The notes: generated from the letters alone by a model not told the origin. Shown: positions 1 through 9,179, numbered from the stretch's first letter. The stretch: DNA of 64,000 bases from Streptomyces muensis (GCF_021474425.1 NZ_JAKEIP010000020.1:1-64000), one strand, 5' to 3'. Numbers and translations are program-made.

Positions 1-546
1 CTCGGACGGTGATGCGGAAGCCGTGCCGGCGGACTGTCCCTCGGGTGAGGTGCCGTCCTCGGTGGAGGCGTCGGGAACGGGGGCCCGTACGTCGTCGGAG
101 GCCGCTCGGTCCCGCGAGGGGCTGTCGTAGAGGAACAGACCGCTCAGGAAGGCGCTCGTCAGCAGGACGGCCAGCGTGGCGACCGCGCCCGTGATGAGAA
201 GGGTGCGGCGCCTGCGCTGCCGGGGGTCTTCGTGGGGGTCGCCCGAGTCGGGGACGGGCGCCGGCGCTGCTGTGTCCGAGGGGGTGGGGTCTGCGTCCGG
301 ATCCGCCAAGTCCCCTGATTCTCGCGGGACTTCATCCTCCGCCGACGTGACCGCCCCGGTCTCGGCACCCAGCTCCACGAACGGCCGTATCCGTACCGGA
401 TCGAAGTCCTCCGCGGCAGCCGCCTCCGCCGTGCGGGCATCGCGACGGGCCTCGGACGCACGGCGGGCGCAGGAGCAGGCGGGAGTTCCGTCCGAAGCCC
501 GGGGCGCAGCGCACTCCGGGCAGACGGGGCCGTTCGGTTGACTCAC
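1..546 (-). CDS. Membrane protein with Cys-rich N-terminus, C-terminal part outside window
   Basis: The gene runs off the left edge; 182 codons are visible from a GTG start. The N-terminus carries a short cysteine motif (CPEC at residues 9-12, CSC at 24-26) typical of a small zinc-ribbon-like element. An acidic, Pro/Ala-rich linker follows. One clear transmembrane helix lies at about residues 115-140, preceded by a stretch of arginines, so the N-terminus should be cytoplasmic and the missing part outside. Streptomyces proteins of this layout often end in a peptidoglycan-binding domain, but that part is not in the window, so the function is an inference. The start is GTG at 544-546; longer shadow frames in this stretch are out of frame with this protein. 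Confidence 0.7.
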   Translation of the reverse strand, partial: MSQPNGPVCPECAAPRASDGTPACSCARRASEARRDARTAEAAAAEDFDPVRIRPFVELGAETGAVTSAEDEVPRESGDLADPDADPTPSDTAAPAPVPDSGDPHEDPRQRRRRTLLITGAVATLAVLLTSAFLSGLFLYDSPSRDRAASDDVRAPVPDASTEDGTSPEGQSAGTASASPSE

Positions 547-660
547 GTGGGGTCCTTCTCCGTGCGGGATCCAGAGTTCAGGCATATGTTCCCCACATAA
601 TCTCCATGCGTCCGGCTGTCGGTGGAAGCGGGGCCTCCGGACCGTCCAGAACAAGCCGTC

Positions 661-1998
661 TCACGCCGACCGGCGCGGTGGTGTCCCCGGCGTCCCCGTG
701 GCGGTGGGCCGCTCGACGTGGGCGGTGAACCAGTCGCGGGCCAGTTCGGCGACCGTGGTGAGCGTGCCGGGCTCCTCGAAGAGGTGGGTGGCGCCGGGGA
801 CGACGGCGATGCGGTGCTCGCAGTGCATCCGGTCCGCGGCGAGGCGGTTGAGGCTGAGCACCTGGGTGTCACGGCTGCCGACGATGAGCAGGGTCGGTGC
901 CCGAAGCCGGGTCAGCGCGGCCGGCGTCGCCAGGTCCGGGCGGCCGCCGCGGGAGACGACCGAGCGGATCTCGGAGTCGGACAGCGCGGCCGCCTCCAGC
1001 GCCGCGGCGGCTCCGGTGCTGGCGCCGAAATAGGCGACGGGCAGGCCGGTCTCACCACGCAGCCACAGCGACGCGGCGTGCAGTCGGCGGGCGAGCAGGA
1101 AGATGTCGAAGACGTTGTGCCGGTCGTGCGCCTCGTCGTCGGTGAGCAGGTCGAGCAGCAGGGTGGCCAGGCCGGCCCGGTTGAGTTCGGTGGCGACGTA
1201 CCGGTTGCGCGGACTGTGCCGGCCGCTGCCGCTGCCGTGCGCGAACGCCACCGCGGCCGGCGCCCCGTCCGGCACGACCAGACGCGCGCCCAGCCGGGCT
1301 CCGGCGGCCGGGATCAGCACCTCACGGTTCGGGGGCTCGGCCGGCGTGGGGGAGCGGGACTCGGACCGGGCGGCCGCCGCGAGCAGGGCCGTCACCTCCT
1401 CGTCCGAGACCTGGGCGAAGTGCCGGTACCAGGCCCCCACCGAGCCGAGCACCTCCGGCGCCCGCGGGCACACCACCTCGTCGGCCACCCGCGCCAGCCG
1501 GGCCACGCTGTGGGCCGGTCCGACGGGCACGGCCAGCACGATCCGGGCCGCGCCCTGATCCCGTACGACCCGGCAGGCCGCCTCCGCCGTGGCGCCGGTG
1601 GCGAGCCCGTCGTCCACGACGACCGCCGTGCGGCCGGCAACCGGCGACGCCGGCCGCCCCTGCCGGTAGCTCCGCACCCGCCGCTCCAGCTCGGCGCGCT
1701 CGGCCGCCTCGACGGACTCCTGCTCCGCCGTGCCCAGCCCGGCGTCCGCGATCACGTCCCGGTTGAGGACGCGGACCCCGCCCTCGCCGATCGCCCCGAA
1801 CCCCCACTCCGGCTGCTGCGGCACGCCCAGCTTGCGCACCACCAGCACATCCAGCGGGGCGCCGAGCCGCCGGGCCACCTCGGCCGCCACCGGCACCCCG
1901 CCCCGCGGCAGCCCCAGCACCACCACATCCTGGCCGCGCAGCTCCGCCAGCCCCTCCGCCAGCATCTGACCGGCGGCCCTGCGGTCGTCGTAACGCAT
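661..1998 (-). CDS. Phosphoribosyltransferase / dienelactone hydrolase-like fusion
   Basis: A two-domain, 445-residue cytoplasmic protein. Residues about 1-210 form a type I phosphoribosyltransferase; the PRPP-binding loop VVVDDGLATGATAE lies at about 127-140. Residues about 225-425 form an alpha/beta hydrolase with a GHS-like nucleophile elbow GASTG (Ser327), an acid in GSRDTQ (Asp377) and a histidine in GATHLF (His405). The same domain order is known in mycobacterial Rv0571c, a member of the dormancy (DosR) regulon as I recall it. The substrates of both halves are unknown. It is monocistronic, with 114 bp to the membrane protein gene downstream. The start is ATG, followed immediately by conserved PRT sequence. 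Confidence 0.85.
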   Translation of the reverse strand: MRYDDRRAAGQMLAEGLAELRGQDVVVLGLPRGGVPVAAEVARRLGAPLDVLVVRKLGVPQQPEWGFGAIGEGGVRVLNRDVIADAGLGTAEQESVEAAERAELERRVRSYRQGRPASPVAGRTAVVVDDGLATGATAEAACRVVRDQGAARIVLAVPVGPAHSVARLARVADEVVCPRAPEVLGSVGAWYRHFAQVSDEEVTALLAAAARSESRSPTPAEPPNREVLIPAAGARLGARLVVPDGAPAAVAFAHGSGSGRHSPRNRYVATELNRAGLATLLLDLLTDDEAHDRHNVFDIFLLARRLHAASLWLRGETGLPVAYFGASTGAAAALEAAALSDSEIRSVVSRGGRPDLATPAALTRLRAPTLLIVGSRDTQVLSLNRLAADRMHCEHRIAVVPGATHLFEEPGTLTTVAELARDWFTAHVERPTATGTPGTPPRRSA

Positions 1999-2182
1999 AC
2001 GCGCCTCCCGCGCCCACGAGGACGGGAGCCTGTCCCTTTCCCTTCAGGCTACGACTGTTCGCCCCGGCCCCGGCACTTGGCGATATCCGGTCGGTACCCC
2101 ACCCGTGGTTGCCGTGTTCAATCACTCGTGACGCGTCACGCGGCACGGCACCAACGGACGGCCCCACACGTCAGGAGGCAAC

Positions 2183-3424
2183 GTGATCGCCGCTCCCGAG
2201 CCCGGTCTGACCGAAACCGACATCGTCGAACGCGCCGTGCACCTGCGGCCCGCGCTGCTCGAACGCCAGCCGGAGACCGAACGGCTGACGCACTACCCCA
2301 AGGACACCCACGACGACTTCCTGCGGGCCGGCTTCTACCGGATGCTGCAGCCGCGCCGGTACGGCGGCTACGAGTTCGGCCTGCCCACCTTCTACCGGGT
2401 CGTCACCGAGATCGCCCGGGGCTGCCCCTCCACCGGCTGGGCCCTGTCCCTCACCGCCGCCCATGTCCTCCAGGTCGCCACCCTCTTCGGCGAGAAGGCA
2501 CAGGACGAGATCTTCGGCGCCGACGGCGACTTCCGCGCCGCGTCCACGGTCGCGCCCATCGGCATCGCACAGCCCGACGGCGACGGCCATGTCGTCCTCG
2601 ACGGCACCTGGCCCTACTCCTCGGGCGCCCCCTACTCCACCCACTACGTCGGCCAGACCCTGCGCGCCCCCGACCACCCGGGCGCCCCGCCCGGACCGCC
2701 CTTGCTCTTCGTCGCCCCGCGTTCGGTGTGGACGGTGCTCGACGACTGGCACGGTGTCCTCGGCCTGCGCGGCAGCGGCTCCAACAGCATCCACATGGAA
2801 CAGGCCCGCATCCCCACTCACCTCACCTGCGAGGCGAGCCTGCTCGACCTGCCCGTCGAGGGCGGCAGCGTCGGCTCCGCGCTGCACGGCAACCCCATGT
2901 ACGCCGGGCGGGCGCCGAGCTTCTTCCACGGCGAACTGGCCGCCATCATGATCGGCACCGCGTACGCCGCCGCCGACGAGTACGCCCGGGTCGTCGCCGA
3001 CCGCCCGCTCGTCCTCGAACCCGACCGCACCCGCGGCGAACTCCACGACTACCAGCGGCACCTGGGCGAGGCCCTCGGCGTGATCCACACGGCAGAGGCG
3101 GCACTGCGCGGCACCGCCGAGGAGTGGATGGAGACCTGCCGGCGCAACGCCACCGGCATCGCCCCCTTCACTATCGCCGAGGACAACCGTCTCGCGCTGA
3201 TGTTCCTGAACGCAGGCTGCATGACCTGGGACGTCCTCCAGGGCACCCTCTTTCGCACCGCGGGCTCCCGGCACGCCCGCGACGGCGAGCGGATGCAGCG
3301 CTACTTCCGGGACGCGGCCATGTACCTGACCCATGTCGGGCCCAGCATGGCCGAGCCCCTGGCCCGCCGGATGGGCTGCGACCGCATGGGGTTGCCGTCC
3401 GAGCACATTCCGTTGATCCCCTGA
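2183..3424 (+). CDS. Acyl-CoA dehydrogenase-fold flavin monooxygenase
   Basis: 413 residues with the acyl-CoA dehydrogenase fold used by the oxygenase component of two-component flavin monooxygenases (HpaB/HsaA class). The segment RAGFYRMLQPRRYGG (about 49-63), the CPSTGW motif (about 81-86) and the C-terminal four-helix region match that class rather than true acyl-CoA dehydrogenases. It probably hydroxylates an aromatic or other small molecule using reduced FMN or FAD supplied by a separate reductase. No reductase gene lies next to it. The GTG start is set by a strong AGGAGG at 2173-2178. It is transcribed divergently from the PRT/hydrolase gene. Confidence 0.75.
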   Translation: MIAAPEPGLTETDIVERAVHLRPALLERQPETERLTHYPKDTHDDFLRAGFYRMLQPRRYGGYEFGLPTFYRVVTEIARGCPSTGWALSLTAAHVLQVATLFGEKAQDEIFGADGDFRAASTVAPIGIAQPDGDGHVVLDGTWPYSSGAPYSTHYVGQTLRAPDHPGAPPGPPLLFVAPRSVWTVLDDWHGVLGLRGSGSNSIHMEQARIPTHLTCEASLLDLPVEGGSVGSALHGNPMYAGRAPSFFHGELAAIMIGTAYAAADEYARVVADRPLVLEPDRTRGELHDYQRHLGEALGVIHTAEAALRGTAEEWMETCRRNATGIAPFTIAEDNRLALMFLNAGCMTWDVLQGTLFRTAGSRHARDGERMQRYFRDAAMYLTHVGPSMAEPLARRMGCDRMGLPSEHIPLIP

Positions 3425-3540
3425 GCCGCGCGGAGCCCTGGCCGAAGTCTCCGAGATCCCCTGGACAGTCGCAGGAATGCCCCGCTCCGGATCGGGTACG
3501 TGAGCAGGACCGCACGAACGCCGCTACCAGGGGATCTGTC

Positions 3541-3942
3541 ATGGAGACACCAGCGAACGACAACACCGTCACACCGGCCCGGCGTGCGCTGGACGCGCTG
3601 GCCGGGAACACCGAGGACACGGCGGCGATGGACACGCTCGCGAGCAGCGACGTCCTCGTGCCCGTGCCCGACGACGTCGACGAACAGGACGCCACCGACC
3701 CCGGCGCCGTGGCGCTGCCGGTCATCGAACGTCCGGGCGGGGAGCCGGTCGTCCCCGTGTTCACCTCCGAGCCCGCGATGGCCGAACTGCTGCCCTTCGT
3801 CTCCCGCTACCGCCTGGTCCCGCTGGGCGCCCTCGCCTCGCAGTGGCCGGCCGACGACCTGGCGCTGACGATAGACGCCGGGTCCTCCCACCCGCTGACC
3901 CTGACCTCGGAGGGCGTACGGACCTTGCTGGCCCGGCCGTAG
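3541..3942 (+). CDS. SseB family protein
   Basis: 133 residues. The C-terminal half (FTSEPAMAELLPF, then a long hydrophobic/acidic stretch ending LTSEGVRTLLARP) matches the SseB N-terminal domain found in many actinobacterial proteins of unknown function, some linked to type VII secretion loci. The N-terminus, about 45 residues, is Asp/Ala-rich and less conserved. The frame stays open a long way upstream, but only this part has real coding sequence; the ATG at 3541 follows AGGGGA at a suitable distance. It is 116 bp downstream of the monooxygenase gene and could be cotranscribed. Confidence 0.75.
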   Translation: METPANDNTVTPARRALDALAGNTEDTAAMDTLASSDVLVPVPDDVDEQDATDPGAVALPVIERPGGEPVVPVFTSEPAMAELLPFVSRYRLVPLGALASQWPADDLALTIDAGSSHPLTLTSEGVRTLLARP

Positions 3943-3973
3943 CGCGCCGGTCCCCGGGCACGCCAACTCACCG

Positions 3974-4909
3974 TCAGAGGTGCTGCTTGTAGAACGGGAC
4001 CAGGTGGTCCAGTGCGATCTTCACCGGCTCGGGCTGGTCATAGAGGTCGTAGTGCGACCAGCCCTCGGCAACGACGAGCTCCTTGTCCTTCGAGGCCGCG
4101 CGGCCGTAGAGCTCCAGGCCGGAGCGGTAGGCCCCGAACGCGCCGGGCTTGTCGCCGACCACGATGCACAACGGCTGGGTGAGCAGCACCTCTGCCCTGT
4201 CGAACGCGTCCCAGCCGACCGCGGTCGCCGAGCGCGAGAAGATCGAGAGGTTGACGCCGTTCGGCTTGCGACCACGGTCGGTGCGGTAGTACTCGGTGGC
4301 TTCGACCACGTCGATGTCCGTCAGGCCCATCGCCCTCGCCTGGTCCGGTGACGACGGCAGCGCGTCGTCCACCCGCAGTGCGGCGCCACGGGCTTCGGCA
4401 GTGCGCTGAGCGGCCATGGCCTCCAGCGCGCTGATCGGATCGTGATTCGAGCCCGCCTCGCGAATGGCTCGACCGTAGTTCGCGCCGGTCACCGTTCCGA
4501 TTGCCTTGATCCGGCGTTCGGTCATGGTGGCGTTGACCGCGTATCCGCCGCCGCCACAGATCCCGAGGGCTCCGATCCTGTTCTCGTCGACATACGGCAG
4601 CGTGACCAGGTAGTCGATCACGTAGCTGAAGTCCTGCACCCGCAGGGTCGGGTCCTCCAGGGCCCGGGGCTCGCCACCGCTGGCGCCCTGGAAGCTCGCG
4701 TCGAAGGCGATCACCACGAAGCCCTCCGCAGCCAGCGCCGTGCCGTAGACATTGCCCGACGTCTGCTCTTTGCAGCTGCCGACCGGGTGGGCGCTGATAA
4801 TCGTCGCGTACTTCTGCGTGGCATCGAATCCGGGCGGGAAATAGATATCGGCCGCGATGTCCCAGGCCAGCGCCTTGATGCTGACCTGCTCGGTGTTAGC
4901 GATCGTCAT
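3974..4909 (-). CDS. Alpha/beta hydrolase
   Basis: 311 residues, cytoplasmic. It has the dienelactone hydrolase/X-Pro peptidase-like fold: oxyanion segment IISAHPVGSCKEQ near residues 37-49, a nucleophile region GICGGGGYA in which Cys takes the usual Ser position, an acid near VVGDKPG, and His in WSHYDLYD near the C-terminus. A Cys nucleophile is typical of dienelactone hydrolases, so hydrolysis of an activated ester or lactone is plausible. The start is the ATG at 4907-4909; the open frame upstream to 5086 shows no similarity. It is followed upstream by two aldo/keto reductase genes on the same strand, 106 bp away, suggesting a shared catabolic or detoxification role. Confidence 0.8.
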   Translation of the reverse strand: MTIANTEQVSIKALAWDIAADIYFPPGFDATQKYATIISAHPVGSCKEQTSGNVYGTALAAEGFVVIAFDASFQGASGGEPRALEDPTLRVQDFSYVIDYLVTLPYVDENRIGALGICGGGGYAVNATMTERRIKAIGTVTGANYGRAIREAGSNHDPISALEAMAAQRTAEARGAALRVDDALPSSPDQARAMGLTDIDVVEATEYYRTDRGRKPNGVNLSIFSRSATAVGWDAFDRAEVLLTQPLCIVVGDKPGAFGAYRSGLELYGRAASKDKELVVAEGWSHYDLYDQPEPVKIALDHLVPFYKQHL

Positions 4910-5015
4910 GGTGTCGCCACTTTCCGGCCATTCTCCTGGCCATGAGATTCTTCGAGTTCGGTTTTGCTGATGTCCGGCAGTCGTGTACGGGGTGCCGGCG
5001 TGGGATACGTGATGT

Positions 5016-5912
5016 TCAGGCTTCCGGGATCTCGAGGCCCCACGTGGACGGGTCCACGTCGTCGGGGCTGGGCCCGAGTCGGACATCGGTGTTGAGCGCG
5101 TCGATGCCGGCGATCTCGTCGTCGTTGAGCGTGAAGTCGAAGACGTCGAAGTTCTGCGTGATCCGGCCAGGGTTGACGGACTTCGGGATGGCGGACCGGC
5201 CCTGCTGGATGTGCCAGCGCAGCATCACCTGGGCCGGCGACTTGCCGTGCGCGGCGGCGATGCCCTTGATCGTCTCGTCCTGCATGACGCTGCGGCGCTC
5301 GTCGCCGTAGCCGGGATAGAAGGTGATGCCGCCGATCGGCGACCATGCCTGGGTGACGATGCCGTGTTGGGCGTTCGCGGCCCGCACGTCAGGCTGAGTG
5401 AAGTACGGGTGCAGCTCGACCTGGTTCACGGCCGGGACGATCGTGGTCTGCTTCCGGAGATCTGCCAGGTGGTGGGGCATGAAGTTGCTGACGCCGATGG
5501 CCCGCACCCGCCCGTCGGCCAGGAGCTGTTCGAGGGCCTTGTAGGCGCCGATGGTCCGCTCGAAGTGCTGCGGCATCGGCTGGTGCAGGATCAGCAGGTC
5601 GATGACGTCGAGGCCGAGCTTCCCGGCGCTCTTGTCGAACGCGTGCAGGGTCTCGTCGTAGCCGTAGTCGGAGACCCAGACCTTGGTCTCGACGAAGACC
5701 TCGGAGCGATCGACACCGGAACGACGGATGCCCTCACCGACCTGGCGCTCATTGAGGTAACCGGCGGCGGTGTCGATGTGACGGTAGCCGGTGCGGAGCG
5801 CGGCCTCGACGGCGGCGGAGGTCTCTTCAGGCGGACTCTGGAAGACGCCGAGACCGATGGGCGGCATGGTGACGCCATTGTTGAGAGTGATGGTTTCGTG
5901 CGGGGCATTCAT
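5016..5912 (-). CDS. Aldo/keto reductase (first)
   Basis: 298 residues, a cytoplasmic NADPH-dependent TIM-barrel oxidoreductase of the aldo/keto reductase superfamily (AKR5-like, 2,5-diketo-D-gluconate reductase type). The catalytic tetrad can be read: Asp in HIDTAAGY (about 47-54), Tyr in that motif, Lys in VETKVW and His in LILHQP. The NADPH-binding signature IPKSVNPGRI lies near residue 250. The start is the ATG at 5910-5912, giving MNAPHETITLNNG. It is about half identical by eye to the next gene and probably arose by duplication. The 88-bp gap between them suggests one transcript. Confidence 0.9.
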   Translation of the reverse strand: MNAPHETITLNNGVTMPPIGLGVFQSPPEETSAAVEAALRTGYRHIDTAAGYLNERQVGEGIRRSGVDRSEVFVETKVWVSDYGYDETLHAFDKSAGKLGLDVIDLLILHQPMPQHFERTIGAYKALEQLLADGRVRAIGVSNFMPHHLADLRKQTTIVPAVNQVELHPYFTQPDVRAANAQHGIVTQAWSPIGGITFYPGYGDERRSVMQDETIKGIAAAHGKSPAQVMLRWHIQQGRSAIPKSVNPGRITQNFDVFDFTLNDDEIAGIDALNTDVRLGPSPDDVDPSTWGLEIPEA

Positions 5913-6000
5913 GCTGGTACTCCGTAGGCGCTGAGGAAGATTCCGGTGGGCCTGCCGTGTCCGGACGGTTGTGTCGCGGGCAGGGGCGTGGGCGGTCGCA

Positions 6001-6858
6001 TCACGTGTGGAAGCGCGTCGCACCGAGCCACTTGACGCCTTCCGGGTCGCGGTGGTCGAAGACGTGGCTGCGGCCGGTGTCGAGGGCGGTGATGCGCGCG
6101 ATCTCGTCGTCGGTGAGGGCGAAGTCGAACACCTCGAGGTTCTGCGCCATGCGTGCGGGCTTCACCGACTTGGGGATGACGACGATGTCCTGCTGGATCA
6201 GCCAGCGCAGCGCGATCTGGGCGACGGACTTGCCGTGCGCGTGGGCGATGTCGACGAGCACGGGGTTGTCGAAGAACTGGCCGCCTTGTGCGAGGGGGCC
6301 CCAGGCTTCGTGCTGGATGCCGTGTTCACGCATGAGCTTGTGGTCGTCGGCGCGCTGGAAGAAGACGTGGGTCTCGATCTGGTTGACCGCAGGCACGGTG
6401 TCGTTGTGGGTGAGGAGGTCGGCTAGCCGGTCGGGGTGGAAGTTGCTGACGCCGATGGCTCGCGTGCGGCCGTCGCGGTGCAGCTTCTCCATGGCCCGCC
6501 ACGATCCGTAGTAGTCGCCGAAGGGCTGGTGGATGAGGTAGAGGTCGAGGTGGTCGAGGCCGAGCCGGTCGAGCGAGCGGTCGAAGGCCCGAAGGGCGCT
6601 CTCCTCGCCCTGGTCCTGGATCCACAGCTTGGTGGTGATGAAGAGCTCGTCGCGCGGGATGCCGCTGGCGGCGATGGCCCGGCCCACGGCTCGTTCGTTC
6701 TCGTAGGCCGCGGCGGTGTCGATGGAGCGGTAGCCGGCCTCCAGCGCGGCCTCCACCGCCTGCTGCGTCCGGTCGTCGGGGATCTGGAAGACGCCGAATC
6801 CGATGACCGGCATGTCGACGCCGTTGTTGAGGGTGACCGTGGGGGTTCGCGAGGACAT
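6001..6858 (-). CDS. Aldo/keto reductase (second)
   Basis: 285 residues, same AKR5-like family as its neighbour: [11 protein letters not shown] (Asp and Tyr), ITTKLW (Lys), YLIHQP (His) and [10 protein letters not shown] for NADPH. It reduces small aldehydes or keto sugars with NADPH; the substrate cannot be read. The ATG at 6856-6858 gives [17 protein letters not shown], aligned with the start of the previous protein. The remnant of a third reductase lies just upstream, and a divergent MmyB-type regulator gene starts at 7237, a usual arrangement in Streptomyces for a regulator controlling the reductases. Confidence 0.9.
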   Translation of the reverse strand: MSSRTPTVTLNNGVDMPVIGFGVFQIPDDRTQQAVEAALEAGYRSIDTAAAYENERAVGRAIAASGIPRDELFITTKLWIQDQGEESALRAFDRSLDRLGLDHLDLYLIHQPFGDYYGSWRAMEKLHRDGRTRAIGVSNFHPDRLADLLTHNDTVPAVNQIETHVFFQRADDHKLMREHGIQHEAWGPLAQGGQFFDNPVLVDIAHAHGKSVAQIALRWLIQQDIVVIPKSVKPARMAQNLEVFDFALTDDEIARITALDTGRSHVFDHRDPEGVKWLGATRFHT

Positions 6859-7004
6859 CGTCCAGGCTTCCTTTCCGTGGAATGTCGAGTAGAGGACGGG
6901 GGTGAGTGGGGTGACGATGGTGTCGACGCGGTCCAGAACTGCCGCATCGAGGGGCACGTCGGCTGCCGCCAGCTGCGACTGAAGGTGCTGAAGCGTGCGC
7001 GGGC

Positions 7005-7144
7005 CGAAAGTTGATGCCGGAGTCCAGGGCGTGGTGGATGACGCGGGTGGCCTCGTCGTGGTCCGGGTCGCCCTCCTTTCGGGCCTCGGTCAGACCGAGG
7101 GCTCGTGGTACTCGGGGGTCCCGGCGCAGCGGGACGTTCCCCAT
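7005..7144 (-). pseudogene. Fragment of an aldo/keto reductase N-terminus
   Basis: An ATG at 7142-7144 opens a reading frame whose first 46 or so residues end in [16 protein letters not shown], the N-terminal pattern of a different aldo/keto reductase subfamily (Asp and Tyr would normally follow). After this point the sequence loses similarity and the frame runs into the next gene's leader. The expected DTADxY motif is absent. I read this as the broken head of a third reductase gene left between the second reductase and the regulator. The call rests on sequence pattern only. Confidence 0.5.
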
Positions 7145-7236
7145 GCAACCCGCGCCGGCAGGGCGGTGGGAGTCCGTGCTGTGAGGGGTACCGGCAGGGA
7201 CCCCCACCCCGAACGAGACCGGCCTAGCCTGGCCGT

Positions 7237-8124
7237 ATGGACAACCGGGAAGAAGTCAGAGCCTTCCTTCGCTCCCGGCGGGACAAGGTCACCCCCGAGC
7301 AGGCGGGCCTGCCCGTCTACGGTCAGCGGCGGGTGCCCGGACTGCGCCGGGGTGAAGTCGCGATGCTCGCCGGAGTGAGCGTGGAGTACTACACACGCCT
7401 GGAGCGCGGCGGCCTCAAAGGGGTGTCGGACAGCGTGCTGGAGGCCCTCGCTCACGCCCTGCGTCTCGACGACACCGAACGCATGCACCTGTACGACCTC
7501 GCCCGAGCCGCCGGTCCCGCACGCGCGGCGAGCTCCCGGCAGCGCCAAGCCGCGCCGACGGTGCGGCCGAGCGTGGCGCGGATCATCGAGGGCATGCCGG
7601 AGCTGCCGGCGTTCCTGCAGAACAACCGACTCGACGTCCTGGCCGCCAATCCGCTGGGGCGAGCCCTGTACTCACAGATGTACGCCGACCCGACCTGCGG
7701 AGCCAACACCGCCCGCTTCGCCTTCCTCAACCCCGCGGCCAGGCAGTTCTACCGCGACTGGGAACGCGTCACCCACGCCACCGTGGGCGCACTGCGCGTC
7801 GAAGCGGGCAAGAACCCCTACGACCGGGAGCTGTCCAACCTGATCGGCGAGTTGTCCACCCGCAGCGACGCCTTCCGCATGATGTGGGGATCCCACGACG
7901 TACACGTCTTCCGCGAGGGCACAAAGCGCCTCCACCATCCGGTCGTGGGCGACCTGGAACTCCATCACGAGACCATGCGCCTGCCGGACGACACCGGACT
8001 GACCTTGGCCGTTTACAGCGCACCAGCCGGAACCGCTGCCGCGGACGGGCTCAAACTGCTCGCCGGCTGGTCCGCCACCGTCGCAGGCCAGGAACACGAC
8101 GCCGACACCGAATCCACGAGCTGA
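7237..8124 (+). CDS. XRE-type regulator with MmyB-like ligand domain
   Basis: 295 residues. An N-terminal XRE helix-turn-helix (about 25-80, VPGLRRGEVAMLAGVSVEYY then TRLERG) is joined to a MmyB-like domain (about 105-280: LQNNRLDVLAANPLGRALYS, and so on), which in this family binds a hydrophobic ligand. Such regulators usually sit opposite oxidoreductase genes and repress or activate them, matching the divergent aldo/keto reductase genes here. The ATG at 7237 follows a poor ribosome binding site but begins exactly at the conserved N-terminus. Confidence 0.9.
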   Translation: MDNREEVRAFLRSRRDKVTPEQAGLPVYGQRRVPGLRRGEVAMLAGVSVEYYTRLERGGLKGVSDSVLEALAHALRLDDTERMHLYDLARAAGPARAASSRQRQAAPTVRPSVARIIEGMPELPAFLQNNRLDVLAANPLGRALYSQMYADPTCGANTARFAFLNPAARQFYRDWERVTHATVGALRVEAGKNPYDRELSNLIGELSTRSDAFRMMWGSHDVHVFREGTKRLHHPVVGDLELHHETMRLPDDTGLTLAVYSAPAGTAAADGLKLLAGWSATVAGQEHDADTESTS

Positions 8125-8199
8125 CTTTCGCGACAGGAGCGGAGCCGGACATCGGCGAGGGCGCGCCCCGGTGTCGTCCAGCCATCCGGCTGCCCGGTG

Positions 8200-8589
8200 T
8201 CAGCCGTTCAGCATCCGGGCCAGCACGTCGCGCTGGAGCGGCAGGACCTCCGTGTGCAGGGCACGGCCCTTGGGGGTGAGGGCGACGTAGACACCGCGCC
8301 GGTCCTCCGCGCAGACGGAGCGCTCCACCAGGCCGTCCTTCTCCAGCCGCCCGATGAGCCGGGACAGTGCGCTCTGGCTGAGATGGACCCGTCCGACCAG
8401 GTTCTGCACCCGGCACTGCGCGCCCTCCTCGGGCGTCGACGAGGCGAGGATGTCGAGCACCTCGAAGTCGCTCGCGCCGAGCCCGTGCGGGTGCAGAACG
8501 CGGTCGATCTCCGTCATCGTGCGCGCGTGTACGGAGAGGATCTCCCGCCAGCGGTCCTCGAGTCCGGCATCGGCCGTCTTCACTGCCAT
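8200..8589 (-). CDS. MarR family regulator
   Basis: 129 residues with a complete winged helix: HTH at about 55-85 (VHLSQSALSRLIGRLEKDGL) and wing ERSVCAEDRRGVYVALTPKG at about 86-105. MarR proteins are dimeric repressors released by phenolic or oxidant ligands. The ATG at 8587-8589 gives MAVKTADAGLEDRW. The VOC gene lies 76 bp upstream on the same strand. Direct repeats in the gap (8626-8648) could be its own operator. Confidence 0.9.
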   Translation of the reverse strand: MAVKTADAGLEDRWREILSVHARTMTEIDRVLHPHGLGASDFEVLDILASSTPEEGAQCRVQNLVGRVHLSQSALSRLIGRLEKDGLVERSVCAEDRRGVYVALTPKGRALHTEVLPLQRDVLARMLNG

Positions 8590-8625
8590 ACCGGCACGGT
8601 AGCACCGATTCGGCCATTTATTGAC

Positions 8626-8648
8626 TGTGCAACTACTGCGTGCGCAAC
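8626..8648. promoter_or_regulatory. Direct repeats upstream of marR gene
   Basis: Two near-identical octamers, TGTGCAAC at 8626-8633 and TGCGCAAC at 8641-8648, are spaced 15 bp start to start, on one face of the helix at about 1.5 turns. Read on the minus strand they are TTGCRCA elements and the upstream one could serve as a -35 with TCAATA as -10. This fits a MarR operator overlapping the gene's own promoter; no binding evidence exists. Confidence 0.35.
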
Positions 8649-8665
8649 GAGTTCTGCGCAGGCTC

Positions 8666-9016
8666 TCAGGCGGTCGGGTCCTGGAGCAGCCCCACGAGGT
8701 TGCCGTCCCCGTCCCGCACGGAGGCGATGAGCCTGCCGCCACCGACGTCGTGGACGTCCTGGAGCGTCTCGGCGCCCGCTTCCAGCAGGGCCGCGAGGGT
8801 GGTCCGGATGTCGTCGACGTGCCAGTAGGGGACCGGGCCGGTCATGCCCTTCGCGTGCCCGTTGGGGTCGAGGCCGACGTCCTGTCCGGCGTCCTTGAAG
8901 CCGACGTAGTACGGCTCGTCCGCATACGGCTCCGTGCCCAGCAGGGCCCTGAACAGGGCCTTCGTCCGGTCGAGGTCCTTGACGGGGTAGATGATCGTGT
9001 TGACTCCGGCGGTCAT
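8666..9016 (-). CDS. VOC (glyoxalase-fold) protein
   Basis: 116 residues, a single vicinal-oxygen-chelate unit with the paired beta-alpha-beta-beta-beta modules (TIIYPVKDLDRTKALFRALLG at the start, VRDGDGNLVGLLQDP at the end). Members are lyases, dioxygenases or antibiotic-binding proteins; residues here resemble the lyase-like/unknown group more than fosfomycin or bleomycin resistance proteins. It is on the same strand as the MarR gene and may be controlled by it. The ATG at 9014-9016 has no close alternative. Confidence 0.85.
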   Translation of the reverse strand: MTAGVNTIIYPVKDLDRTKALFRALLGTEPYADEPYYVGFKDAGQDVGLDPNGHAKGMTGPVPYWHVDDIRTTLAALLEAGAETLQDVHDVGGGRLIASVRDGDGNLVGLLQDPTA

Positions 9017-9179
9017 GGCGTACTCCTGACGTGACGTGTGTGCCGACGGTTCTCGTCGGTGGTTTCACGCTAGGACGGGGGAGCGGTGGCGGGCTTCTCG
9101 ATTCCTGACCGGTCGCATGCGAAGGGCGCGCCCACGGCCGTATCGCCGCGTGGCGCGCCCTCGCGGCCGGCTAACGCCG

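Noticed and set aside
622-3942. Long open frame of 1106 codons on the plus strand
   Set aside because: Only the last 133 codons (from ATG 3541) look like protein; the rest is Arg/Pro-rich antisense or out-of-frame shadow of the PRT/hydrolase and monooxygenase genes.
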